Below, piece by piece: positions 36,892 through 44,497 of a stretch of 64,000 nt of DNA. Below the pieces are notes generated by a model that had not been told where the DNA came from, did no database searches, and saw only the letters and a list, made by a program, of their open reading frames with translations. The stretch lies in contig NZ_CANMPM010000001.1 in NCBI RefSeq assembly GCF_947499845.1, positions 310,001-374,000 on the forward strand, in the 5' to 3' direction. A program made the translations under genes and the position numbers. The first letter of the stretch is position 1. Each line of letters starts with the position of its first letter. This DNA comes from an uncultured Pseudokineococcus sp. (lineage in GTDB: Bacteria > Actinomycetota > Actinomycetes > Actinomycetales > Quadrisphaeraceae).

Positions 36892-38126
36892 GCGCCCAGC
36901 AGACCGAGGCCCACGCCGACGACCCCGACCAGCAGGCGCCGCCGTCCGGGCGCGAGCCCGGCCGCTTCGGCGCGGCGCTCGCCGCCGTCCGCGACGGCTC
37001 CGGGCTGCTCTCGCTGCTCGCCGTCGTGCTCGCCCTCGTCGTGGGCGCCGTGCTCATCGCGGCCGCCGACCCGCGCGTGCAGGAGACGGCCACCTACCTG
37101 ACGGCGCGCCCCAGCGACTTCTTCGCCGCGGTGGGCAGCGCGGTCGGCGGCGCCTACACGGCGCTGCTGCAGGGCTCCTTCCTCGACTGGACGGCCGGGT
37201 CGGCGACCCGCGTCGTGCGGCCCCTCACCGAGACCCTCACGGTGGCGACGCCGCTCATCGCCGCGGGCCTCGGCGTGGCGCTGGGCTTCCGCGCGGGCCT
37301 GTTCAACATCGGCGCCCAGGGCCAGATCATCCTCGGCGCCGTCCTCGCCGGTTGGATCGGCTTCGCGCTCGACCTCCCCGTGGGCCTGCACCTGCTGCTG
37401 GCGCTGGTCGGGGGCGTGGTGGGCGGCGCGCTGTGGGGCGGGATCGCCGGTGGCCTCAAGGCCCGGACGGGCGCCCACGAGGTCATCGTCACGATCATGC
37501 TCAACTACGTCGCGCTGCGGCTCGTGGAGTTCCTCCTCACCCTCGGCGCCTTCCAGCGCGAGGGGCAGGCCAACCCCATCAGCCCGCCGGTCGAGGCGTC
37601 GGCGCAGCTGCCGCAGCTCCTCGGGTCCGGCTTCCGCCTCCACGCGGGGCTGCTGCTGGTGCTCCTCGCGGCCGCGGGCGTGTGGTGGCTCCTCGAGCGC
37701 AGCACCGTCGGCTTCGGCCTGCGCGCCGTCGGGGCCAACCCCGCGGCCGCCCGCACCGCGGGCATCTCCGTGCCGCGCTCCTACGTCACGGTGATGCTCC
37801 TGTCCGGCGGTCTGGCCGGCCTCGCGGGCGCCGTCCACCTGCTCGGCACGGAGGACTCGCTGACGGCCGGCATCGCCGGGTCCTTCGGCTTCGACGCCAT
37901 CACCGTGGCGCTGCTCGGCCGCTCGCGGCCGGGCGGGGTCGTGCTGGCCGGCCTCCTGTTCGGCGCGCTGCAGGCCGGCGGGGTGTCGATGCAGGCGCGC
38001 ACCGGGACGCCGATCGACATCGTCCTCGTCGTCCAGTCCCTCATCGTCCTCTTCATCGCCGCGCCGCCGCTCGTGCGCGCGATCTTCCGACTGCGCGACC
38101 CGCAGGCGAGGGGAGCCCGGGCATGA
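36888..38126 (+). CDS. nucleoside ABC importer, permease 1
   Basis: 412-residue inner-membrane permease of the BMP/branched-chain type (BPD_transp_2 fold), with about nine helices after a 35-residue hydrophilic start. Family stretches: LTVATPLIAAGLGVALGFRA, GLFNIGAQGQIILGA, the coupling loop GGLKARTGAHEVIVTIMLNY, RAVGANPAAARTAGI and GFDAITVALLGRSRPGG. No ribosome site precedes its GTG; translation probably depends on coupling through the 13-codon frame. The end overlaps permease 2 (ATGA). Confidence 0.92.
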   Translation: MSAQQTEAHADDPDQQAPPSGREPGRFGAALAAVRDGSGLLSLLAVVLALVVGAVLIAAADPRVQETATYLTARPSDFFAAVGSAVGGAYTALLQGSFLDWTAGSATRVVRPLTETLTVATPLIAAGLGVALGFRAGLFNIGAQGQIILGAVLAGWIGFALDLPVGLHLLLALVGGVVGGALWGGIAGGLKARTGAHEVIVTIMLNYVALRLVEFLLTLGAFQREGQANPISPPVEASAQLPQLLGSGFRLHAGLLLVLLAAAGVWWLLERSTVGFGLRAVGANPAAARTAGISVPRSYVTVMLLSGGLAGLAGAVHLLGTEDSLTAGIAGSFGFDAITVALLGRSRPGGVVLAGLLFGALQAGGVSMQARTGTPIDIVLVVQSLIVLFIAAPPLVRAIFRLRDPQARGARA

Positions 38127-39418
38127 GCCTGCCGTCCGCCACCAGCACCGCCCCCACGGCGGCGTCCGCCGACGGGGCCGACGCGGCGCGCCCGTCGCGG
38201 CGCGCGTCCGTCGTCATGGCCGTCCTCACGGCCGTCGGGCTGCTCGTCTTCGTCCTCCTCGCGAGCGGGGGCACGAGCACGCTCTCCCTCGCGAGCGGCC
38301 GCGACGTCGTCTCGCTGCCCGACCTCGTGCTGCCCAGCCGGTGGGCCTCCGCCGTCCTGCTCGTCGGCTGCGCCGCGCTCACGGGGCTCGCCGTCGCGCG
38401 GACGGCCGCCGGGCGCCGCACGCCCGGCTGGGTGGTGCCCGTCTTCGGCGTGCTGCTCGTCCTCGCCTTCCTCGTGTGGGTCGTCACCGGCTCACGGGTC
38501 TCCGTCGTGAGCCTGCTGGGCGGGACGCTCCTGCTCGGGGCTCCGCTCGTCTTCGGCGCCATGGCCGGCGTCGTCAGCGAGCGCTCGGGCGTCGTCAACA
38601 TCGCCATCGAGGGGCAGCTGCTGCTCGGCGCCTTCCTCGGCGCGGTCGTGGCCTCGCTCACGGGGACGGCCTACCTCGGGCTCGTCGCGGCGCCCGTCGG
38701 CGGCATGCTCATCGGGCTGCTGCTCGCGGTCTTCACCGTGCGCTACCTCGTCAACCAGATCATCGTCGGCGTCGTCCTCAACGTCTTCGCCATCGGGCTG
38801 ACGAGCTTCCTGTACTCGACGGTGCTCAGCGACAACGCGGGGTGGAACTCGCCGACGGGGCTGCCGCAGCTGCCGATCCCCGTGCTCTCGGCCATCCCCG
38901 TCGTCGGGCCGGTGCTCTTCGCGCAGAACCTCCTCGTGTACCTCATGTACGTCGTCGTCGCGGTGCTCAACGTCATGCTCTTCCGCAGCCGCTGGGGCCT
39001 GCGGCTCCGGGCCGTCGGCGAGCACCCCAAGGCGGCCGACACGGTGGGCATCCCCGTGGCGCGCACCCGGTTCCGCGCCGTCGTCCTCGGCGGCGCCATC
39101 GCCGGCCTCGGCGGGGCGTCGTTCACCCTCGGCGCGTCCGCGGCGGGCCTGGCCTTCAACCGCGAGATGACGGCGGGCAGCGGCTACATCGCCCTGGCCG
39201 CCATGATCTTCGGCCGCTGGAGCCCGCTGGGCGCGCTCGGGGCGGCCCTGCTCTTCGGGTTCGCCTCGAACCTGCAGAACGTGCTGTCCGTCATCGGCAC
39301 GCCGATCCCCAGCCAGTTCCTGCTCATGGCGCCCTACCTCGCGACGATCTTCGCCGTCGCCGGGCTCGTCGGCCGCGTGCGGGGACCGGCCGCGGCCGGC
39401 GTCCCCTACGAGAAGTGA
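38123..39418 (+). CDS. nucleoside ABC importer, permease 2
   Basis: Second permease, 431 residues, with an extra amino-terminal region (about residues 30-120, three helices) before the conserved GAPLVFGAMAGVVSERSGVVNIAIEGQLLLGAF core. The coupling loop contains RYLVNQIIVGVVLNVFAIG, and RAVGEHPKAADTVGIPV matches permease 1. ATG start in ATGA overlap with permease 1; its stop overlaps cdd by GTGA. The tight chain ATPase-permease-permease-cdd links uptake to deamination. Confidence 0.92.
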   Translation: MSLPSATSTAPTAASADGADAARPSRRASVVMAVLTAVGLLVFVLLASGGTSTLSLASGRDVVSLPDLVLPSRWASAVLLVGCAALTGLAVARTAAGRRTPGWVVPVFGVLLVLAFLVWVVTGSRVSVVSLLGGTLLLGAPLVFGAMAGVVSERSGVVNIAIEGQLLLGAFLGAVVASLTGTAYLGLVAAPVGGMLIGLLLAVFTVRYLVNQIIVGVVLNVFAIGLTSFLYSTVLSDNAGWNSPTGLPQLPIPVLSAIPVVGPVLFAQNLLVYLMYVVVAVLNVMLFRSRWGLRLRAVGEHPKAADTVGIPVARTRFRAVVLGGAIAGLGGASFTLGASAAGLAFNREMTAGSGYIALAAMIFGRWSPLGALGAALLFGFASNLQNVLSVIGTPIPSQFLLMAPYLATIFAVAGLVGRVRGPAAAGVPYEK

Positions 39419-39843
39419 GCGACGACGTGGGCGCCTCGGCCGAGACCGGCCCGGCGGTCGACTGGGACGCCCTGCGCGCCGCGGCCACCGACGTCATGCG
39501 GCGGGCGTACGCGCCCTACTCGGGGTTCCCCGTGGGGGTCGCCGGGCTCGTCGACGACGGGCGCGTCGTCGTCGGGTGCAACGTGGAGAACGCCGGCTAC
39601 GGCGTCACGCTGTGCGCCGAGTGCGGGATGGTCAGCTCGCTGCACGCCACCGGCGGCGGGCGGCTCGTCGCCGTCGCGTGCGTCGACCGGTCGGGGACGG
39701 CGCTCATGCCGTGCGGGCGGTGCCGGCAGCTGCTGTGGGAGAACGGCGGCCCCGACTGCCTGCTCGAGACGCCCGAGGGCGTGCTGCCGATGAGCGACGT
39801 GCTGCCCCAGGCCTTCGGTGCGAGCGACCTCGAGACGCGCTAG
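39415..39843 (+). CDS. cdd: cytidine deaminase
   Basis: Deaminates cytidine and deoxycytidine for pyrimidine salvage. 142 residues, homotetrameric class. Zinc site: C67-A-E69 in TLCAECGMVSS, and C100-x2-C103 in MPCGRC. The entry FPVGVAGLVDDGRVVVGCNVENAGYG is normal for the family. GTG start overlapping permease 2. In related actinobacteria deoA usually follows; here it is 4.65 kb away. Confidence 0.94.
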   Translation: MSDDVGASAETGPAVDWDALRAAATDVMRRAYAPYSGFPVGVAGLVDDGRVVVGCNVENAGYGVTLCAECGMVSSLHATGGGRLVAVACVDRSGTALMPCGRCRQLLWENGGPDCLLETPEGVLPMSDVLPQAFGASDLETR

Positions 39844-39911
39844 GTGCTCCTCGGCGCGGACGGCGCCGCCCGGGCCAGGAGGACGTCGAGGCGCTCGGCG
39901 TGCGCGCCCCG

Positions 39912-40559
39912 TCAGAAGACGTGGCCGCAGCGGGCGCAGCGCGTGAAGGCGTCGTAGCTGCGCCGCGTGCCCGCGGGCAGGCGGTCGGCGACGTCGGCCT
40001 TCGCGAGGGGCTCGAGGTGGCCGCCGCAGCGCGTGCACCGCGTCATCGGGGCGAGCGGCGGGGCGAAGCGGTCCAGGACGTCGGCGAGCTGGTCGTCGGG
40101 GTCGTCGCCGCGCACGAGGGCGCCGGCGGGCAGGGCGCGACGGCGCAGGAGGCCCCGGTCGCGCGTGAGCAGCAGGCGGTCCTCGGCGGCCGCCCGCCCG
40201 ACGAGGCCGGCGTCGTCGAGGGCCGGGTCGTCGGCGGCGTCGAGGCCCAGCAGGCGCAGCCGACGGGCGAGGGTCCCGAGGTGGACGTCGAGCAGCAGGC
40301 CCCCGGCGGGCAGCGGCTGCGGGCGCGAGGGCGGGGCGACCTCGACGACGTCGCCGTCCTCGAGCCGGGCCGCCGGGTCGAGCGGGGCGCCGCGCCGGCG
40401 CAGCGCGCCGACCTCGGTGCGGGGGACGCCGGCGGCCTCGACGACGTGCCGCGCCGTGGCGTCGGGGTCGTGGCGCAGGCGGCGGCCGTCCTCCCGGTCG
40501 CGCGGCGGCAGCAGCCAGCGCAGCGACGGGTCCGGGAGGACGACGACCGTGCCGGGCAC
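39912..40559 (-). CDS. Mut7-C RNase-domain protein with ubiquitin-like N-terminus
   Basis: 215 residues in three parts. Residues 1-75 are a MoaD/ubiquitin-like fold (PGTVVVLPDPSLRWLLPP ... GDVVEVAPP). About 85-165 form a Mut7-C PIN-like nuclease domain (LLLDVHLGTLARRLRLLGLDA, LLTRDRGLLRRR). A zinc ribbon follows, with two C-x2-C pairs (CTRCGG and CARCGH). The family is annotated as Mut7-C ubiquitin/RNase; its RNA target is unknown. GTG 40559 is the first usable start; the frame upstream is open but lacks start codons nearby. Confidence 0.8.
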   Translation of the reverse strand: MPGTVVVLPDPSLRWLLPPRDREDGRRLRHDPDATARHVVEAAGVPRTEVGALRRRGAPLDPAARLEDGDVVEVAPPSRPQPLPAGGLLLDVHLGTLARRLRLLGLDAADDPALDDAGLVGRAAAEDRLLLTRDRGLLRRRALPAGALVRGDDPDDQLADVLDRFAPPLAPMTRCTRCGGHLEPLAKADVADRLPAGTRRSYDAFTRCARCGHVF

Positions 40560-40682
40560 CCCGTCAGCCTGCGGCGCGAGCGCGGTCGCGGCGACCTGCT
40601 CGTCTCCGCTGACCGTGCGCGACCCGGAGTGGTGACCAGGTCGGCGGTGGGGTGGCGCCCCGTGGCGTGCGACGGTGGGGGC

Positions 40683-42077
40683 GTGGCACGAGCGGGGAGG
40701 GTGACGCGCGCGGCGGCACCGGTGGCGCTCCTGGCGCTGGTCTCGGCGGGGTGCACGGGCGGGTCGGAGCCGGGGAGCGGGGCGACCGGTGCGCCGTCGC
40801 CGCCCGCGGCGAGCCCGTCGGCGGTGGCGCTGCCCGGCACGCCCGTCGGCGAGGCGGCCGGGTGGGTGCTCGACCAGCTGGCGGCCGGTGCGGGGCCGAC
40901 GCCCGAGGAGGCGCGGCAGCGCTTCTCGCCCGGCTTCCTCGACCAGCTCGGCGCGACGCCGGTGGCCGAGGTCTTCGACGGGCTCCGGGCCCTGGGGCCG
41001 TGGACGCCGACGGCCTTCGACGGCTCGGACACCGAGGCCCTGGTGTCCCTGGCCACCGGCTCGGGCACGGCCTACCGGATGCAGGTGGTCGTCGATGCCG
41101 ACGGCGTCATCGGCGGCCTCCTCTTCACCGAGGACACCGTCGCGGGGCGCGAGGCGGCGACCTCGTGGAGCGAGGTCGCCGACGACCTGGCGGGCCTGGC
41201 CGAGGAGACCCACCTGCTGGCCGCCCGGGTCGAGGAAGGCGCGTGCGTGCCGGTCGACCCGGCCGCCGTCGTCGCGGCCGACGAGCCGGCGCCCCTGGGC
41301 TCGGTGTTCAAGCTCTACGTCCTCGGGGCCGTCGCCGCCGCGGTCGAGGACGGGTCGCTGGCGTGGGACGACGAGCTCGTGGTGACCGACGACGTCCGGA
41401 GCCTCCCGTCGGGGGAGCTGCAGGACGCCCCGGAGGGCGCCGCCGTCAGCGTGCGCGAGGCGGCCGGCGGCATGATCGCCATCAGCGACAACACGGCGGC
41501 GGACCTGCTGGCGACGACGGTGGGGCGCCCCGCCGTCGAGGCGGCCGTGACGGCGCTCGGCGCCCAGGACGCCTCGGGCCTCGTGCCGTTCCCGACCACG
41601 CGCGAGGTCTTCACCCTCGGGTGGGGCGCGCCCGAGCTGCTCGAGCGGTGGCCCGACGCGGACGTCGCCGAGCGGCGCGAGCTCCTCGCCGAGCTGCCGC
41701 CGGACCTCGGCGGGGTCGAGGCCGCCGACGTCACGACGCCGGTGTGGCAGCGGGACGTCGGGTGGCGGGCCTCGGCGGAGGACGTGTGCCGCGCGCACGT
41801 CGGCCTGCAGGAGCTGGCCGCGCAGCCCGGCCTCGAGCCGGTGCGCGAGGTGCTCGCCGAGAACCCCGGCCTCCCGCTCGACGAGGACGTCTGGGACTAC
41901 GCCGCCTTCAAGGGCGGCAGCGCGCCCGGCGTCCTCGCGGCGTCGTGGTACCTCGAGCGCGCCGACGGCGAGCAGCTCGTGCTCGTCGCACAGGCGGCGG
42001 ACGGCGGGGCCGTGGACCAGCCGCTGTTCTTCGCGGTGGTGCAGGACGCGCTGGGGCTGCTCGCGGAGGGCGTGTGA
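40683..42077 (+). CDS. beta-lactamase-fold serine hydrolase lipoprotein (LpqF/ORF12-like)
   Basis: 464 residues. The signal peptide ends in lipobox VSAGC (C24). A small alpha+beta domain (about 55-160) resembles the steroid-isomerase-like domain found in this family. The class A beta-lactamase fold then shows S207-V-F-K210, S268-D-N270 and K410-G-G412. Family knowledge: mycobacterial LpqF and the ORF12 protein of clavulanate clusters share this architecture; true beta-lactamase activity is often weak or absent. GTG 40683 is taken as start; GTG 40701 is also possible. The last 150 bases recur almost unchanged at 44266-44420. Confidence 0.87.
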   Translation: MARAGRVTRAAAPVALLALVSAGCTGGSEPGSGATGAPSPPAASPSAVALPGTPVGEAAGWVLDQLAAGAGPTPEEARQRFSPGFLDQLGATPVAEVFDGLRALGPWTPTAFDGSDTEALVSLATGSGTAYRMQVVVDADGVIGGLLFTEDTVAGREAATSWSEVADDLAGLAEETHLLAARVEEGACVPVDPAAVVAADEPAPLGSVFKLYVLGAVAAAVEDGSLAWDDELVVTDDVRSLPSGELQDAPEGAAVSVREAAGGMIAISDNTAADLLATTVGRPAVEAAVTALGAQDASGLVPFPTTREVFTLGWGAPELLERWPDADVAERRELLAELPPDLGGVEAADVTTPVWQRDVGWRASAEDVCRAHVGLQELAAQPGLEPVREVLAENPGLPLDEDVWDYAAFKGGSAPGVLAASWYLERADGEQLVLVAQAADGGAVDQPLFFAVVQDALGLLAEGV

Positions 42078-42178
42078 GCCGTCCCCGACGCCCGCGGTGG
42101 AGGTGCCGGACGTCCTCGTCGTCGGGCAGGTGAGCCCTCGCCGCGCTGGACGGTCGGCGTGCTGGGCACCTGCCGCCG

Positions 42179-42787
42179 TCAGGCGGGGGGCGACGAGCCG
42201 TCGTCGTCCTGGAGGCGCTGCACGGCGTCGGCGACCGTCGTCGCCGTGTCCAGTGCTCCGACCACCGCCGTGCCGCTGGCGCCGACGACCACGACCTCAC
42301 GGCCGACGACGGCGTAGGCGCGCCAGCCCGGTGTCTCCTCGGGTCCCTTCCGGAGCAGCCGGACGTCGTCGGCGGCGAGCCCCGCCTCCGCGGCCGCAGC
42401 GGACGCCGCATCCGTGTCGAGCAGCACCTCGCGGTCCGACGTCTCGCAGGCACGGGGAGCGCTGTCGAGGAAGTCGAGGAGGTCGGTGGTCAGCTCCGCC
42501 GGCGGGGCGAAGGCGCCGGTCACCACGATGCCGTCCTCGTCGTCGACCTCCACCCGGTACTCGGCGTGCACGCCCGTCGCGGCGAGCTCCTGCTGGGGGT
42601 CGGTGAGGAGGTCGCACGGCAGGAAGCGGCCGAGCGGGAGCTCGTCGTCCATCTCGAGCACGTCCACGCCGTCGAGATCATCCGGCTGAAGGAGGGGCGC
42701 GGGCGGCGACGGAGAGGAGGCGCAGCCGCTCACCAGGGCGACGGCTGCGACGGTGGTCGCCGCGTTCCTGCGCAGTGGGAAGGTCAC
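42179..42787 (-). CDS. lipoprotein of unknown function (1)
   Basis: 202 residues. Signal peptide with basic start and lipobox VSGC (C22), then a proline-rich tether and an acidic folded part with a further pair of cysteines (FLPCDLL and RACETS). It ends VVGREVVVVGASGTAVVGALD plus a helix. GTG 42787 is chosen because a GAGGTGGA ribosome-like site lies 7 bases before it; GTG 42799 is the alternative. It is convergent with the serine hydrolase. It looks distantly similar to the lipoprotein at 43404: same size, and a C-x-T-x3-R/L-x-D segment, then an A-G-L, then a V-V-V strand. Confidence 0.7.
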   Translation of the reverse strand: MTFPLRRNAATTVAAVALVSGCASSPSPPAPLLQPDDLDGVDVLEMDDELPLGRFLPCDLLTDPQQELAATGVHAEYRVEVDDEDGIVVTGAFAPPAELTTDLLDFLDSAPRACETSDREVLLDTDAASAAAAEAGLAADDVRLLRKGPEETPGWRAYAVVGREVVVVGASGTAVVGALDTATTVADAVQRLQDDDGSSPPA

Positions 42788-43403
42788 CCGGCGATCCACC
42801 TCTCGTGCAGGCGAGCGGCAGTCGCGACGCCGCTCCCGGTCCTCCGCCGGTCCGGCGCGACGCTACCGGGCTCGCGGGGGACGGGGAGCAGTCCGCCGGC
42901 TCGTCACCGGTCAGGTAGCACCGTCACGCCGTCGAGTCGTCCGTCGACGTCTCGCCACGCCGCTGCTCCCCGGCTCCGGGTCGGCGCTACGGCCGTCGGT
43001 CGAGGAGCAGGACGTCGAAGGGCTCGCCCGCGTCAGCGCTGCGGGCGCTCCACGCGCAGCAGGACCCAGGGCGTTCGGTCTCCTGACGGGGCGGGACGTC
43101 CTTCAGCGCAGCGGCCGGAGGTCCTCCGGTCCGCCCGGGGTCGTCCGTCGCCGCCGTCGGTCGACCCTCCGGAGGGCCCAGTCGAGCGAGGCGGGCGTGC
43201 CAGGCGACTCGCGCAGGCGCGGGTCGTCGACGAGCACGTCGAGGGCGAGCTCGACGAGGACGGGGTGCTCGGCGAGGTGGGACGGCGACGACCGGGGACC
43301 CCTGCTGCACCGCCGGTCACCCGGACGGACGCCGTCGGGCCGGGCGCGCGTCGAGGGCGGGCTGCCCGGACCGGTGGCGCGGGCGACGGCCGCCGCCCAG
43401 ACG
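42788..43403. other. gene-poor stretch between two lipoprotein genes, partly decayed coding sequence
   Basis: 616 bases with no intact gene I can support. Protein-like but frame-broken text lies on the minus strand in 43104-43414, and short fragments (for example GEPFDVLLLDRRP near 42990-43025) lie in other frames. G/C bias at codon positions is weaker than in neighbouring genes. No RNA gene or mobile-element end is recognisable. Confidence 0.5.
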
Positions 43404-43414
43404 TCAGCGTCTCG
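43104..43414 (-). pseudogene. possible remnant of a short gene
   Basis: On the minus strand one frame reads HLAEHPVLVELALDVLVDD and then SPGTPASLDWALRRVDRRRR before a stop at 43103. This is well-formed protein sequence, but it lacks a usable start codon or ribosome site and seems to continue in other frames after the stop. No family recognised. It could instead be chance. Confidence 0.3.
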
Positions 43415-44015
43415 GCACCCCGGTGACCTCGCGGGCGCTCTCGACGGCTGCGAGAGCCTGCTGCTGCAGGAGGCCGTCGGCCACGTCGCCGGTCGTGACG
43501 ACGACGACCCGGCCGTCACCGAGGTCGGCGGCCGCTCTCCGGTACACCGAGACCGGCCCGGAGGTGCCGTCCTCGCCGGTCAGCACGACCACCGCGGACT
43601 CGTCGAGGCCGGCTCCGGAGGCGATCGCCGCTGCCACGTCCTCGTCGAGCTGCAGTCGAGTCCGTCGTGTCGAGCAGACCTCGGGAGCGGCACGGGCAGC
43701 AGCGACGACGTCCTCGACCTGGCTCGCCCCCAGCTCGAACAGGCCGACGACGGGTCGCTGCTCGGAGACGTACCGGACCTGGCGGCCGTTCGTGGCGCTG
43801 AGGGAGGAGAAGGGCTCGGCTCCCACGGGGCACGAGCCGACGGTGCTGACGAGGGAGTCCTCCTCGACAGCCTGCAGGTCCTGCACGCCCATCGCGTCGC
43901 CGGAGGGGAAGCCGTCCGGCGGCGCGGGAGAGCCGCAGGCGGCGATCAGACCGGTCGAGACCAGGAGAGCGGCGGCTCGCGTCATCGCTCGCCGTGCGCA
44001 CCGGCTCCTCCGCAC
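43404..44015 (-). CDS. lipoprotein of unknown function (2)
   Basis: 203 residues starting at GTG 44015, which has a GGAGGAGG ribosome site 7 bases upstream, the strongest in this block; ATG 43985 would also keep the signal peptide. The basic start is followed by a hydrophobic core and lipobox IAAC (C27). The mature part has two further cysteines (about residues 59 and 111), a Glu/Asp-rich entry, and a last third with RVVVVTTGDVADGLLQQQAL. The closest relative in the window seems to be the lipoprotein at 42179. The function is unknown. Confidence 0.7.
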   Translation of the reverse strand: MRRSRCARRAMTRAAALLVSTGLIAACGSPAPPDGFPSGDAMGVQDLQAVEEDSLVSTVGSCPVGAEPFSSLSATNGRQVRYVSEQRPVVGLFELGASQVEDVVAAARAAPEVCSTRRTRLQLDEDVAAAIASGAGLDESAVVVLTGEDGTSGPVSVYRRAAADLGDGRVVVVTTGDVADGLLQQQALAAVESAREVTGVPRR

Positions 44016-44213
44016 CACGTGGCCTCCTCCGGGCGTCATCAGGTCCAGGCGTCGGCCTGCACCTGCAGGCGCCGCGACCATCCCACCGGCGCGGTCGGTG
44101 AGGACGCCAGCTCGGGCGCCCTGCGGCCGGAGCCCGCTCCCGGGTCGTCGTCACCCTCCTCACCCGCTCGCGTCGTCGCCGGACCCGTCGGTCGACGACG
44201 CCGCAGCGCGCGT

Positions 44214-44420
44214 GACCCGCTCGAGCAGTGGCCGGACGCGAGGCTCAGGAGGGGTCGGCAGAAGCGCCCCGGCGTCCTCGCCGCGTCGTGGTACCTCGAG
44301 CGCGCCGACGGCGAGCAGCTCGTGCTCGTCGCGCAGGCGGCGGACGCCGGGGCCGTGGACCAGCCGCTGTTCTTCGCGGTGGTGCAGGACGCGCTGGGGC
44401 TCCTGGCGCAGGCGGGCTGA
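44214..44420 (+). pseudogene. decayed copy of the beta-lactamase-fold lipoprotein gene
   Basis: 44266-44420 is nearly identical in DNA to 41925-42077, the carboxy-terminal end of the serine hydrolase, differing at only a few bases over about 150. Protein of the remnant: RPGVLAASWYLERADGEQLV and onward to a stop at the same point. Just upstream, LEQWPDA (44220-44240) matches LERWPDA of the intact gene (41640-41660). About 250 bases between them, including most of the path to the KGG box, and everything amino-terminal are gone. There is no start codon or signal peptide, so it is not functional as a hydrolase. Confidence 0.85.
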
Positions 44421-44485
44421 CCGGGTCGGCGGGGACCAGCGGGCGACGGGGCCGGGCGGGACGGAGGAGGGGGCCGCGGCGGTCG

Positions 44486-44491
44486 TAGGGT
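44486..44491 (+). promoter_or_regulatory. -10 element, leaderless start of deoA
   Basis: TAGGGT ends 6 bases before GTG 44498. Confidence 0.6.
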
Positions 44492-44497
44492 CCCGTC

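Noticed and set aside
40683-42077. Annotating the serine hydrolase as an antibiotic-resistance beta-lactamase
   Set aside because: The fold motifs are there, but the lipoprotein architecture with an isomerase-like front domain matches LpqF/ORF12 proteins, where resistance is not the established role.
42800-43400. Mobile-element insertion as cause of the gene-poor stretch
   Set aside because: No transposase fragment, terminal inverted repeat or target duplication could be found.
42753-44420. One 555-codon plus-strand frame covering the lipoprotein region
   Set aside because: Only the last 50 or so codons resemble a real protein, and those are the degraded copy of the serine hydrolase end. 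The rest is antisense to a lipoprotein gene with a strong ribosome site.
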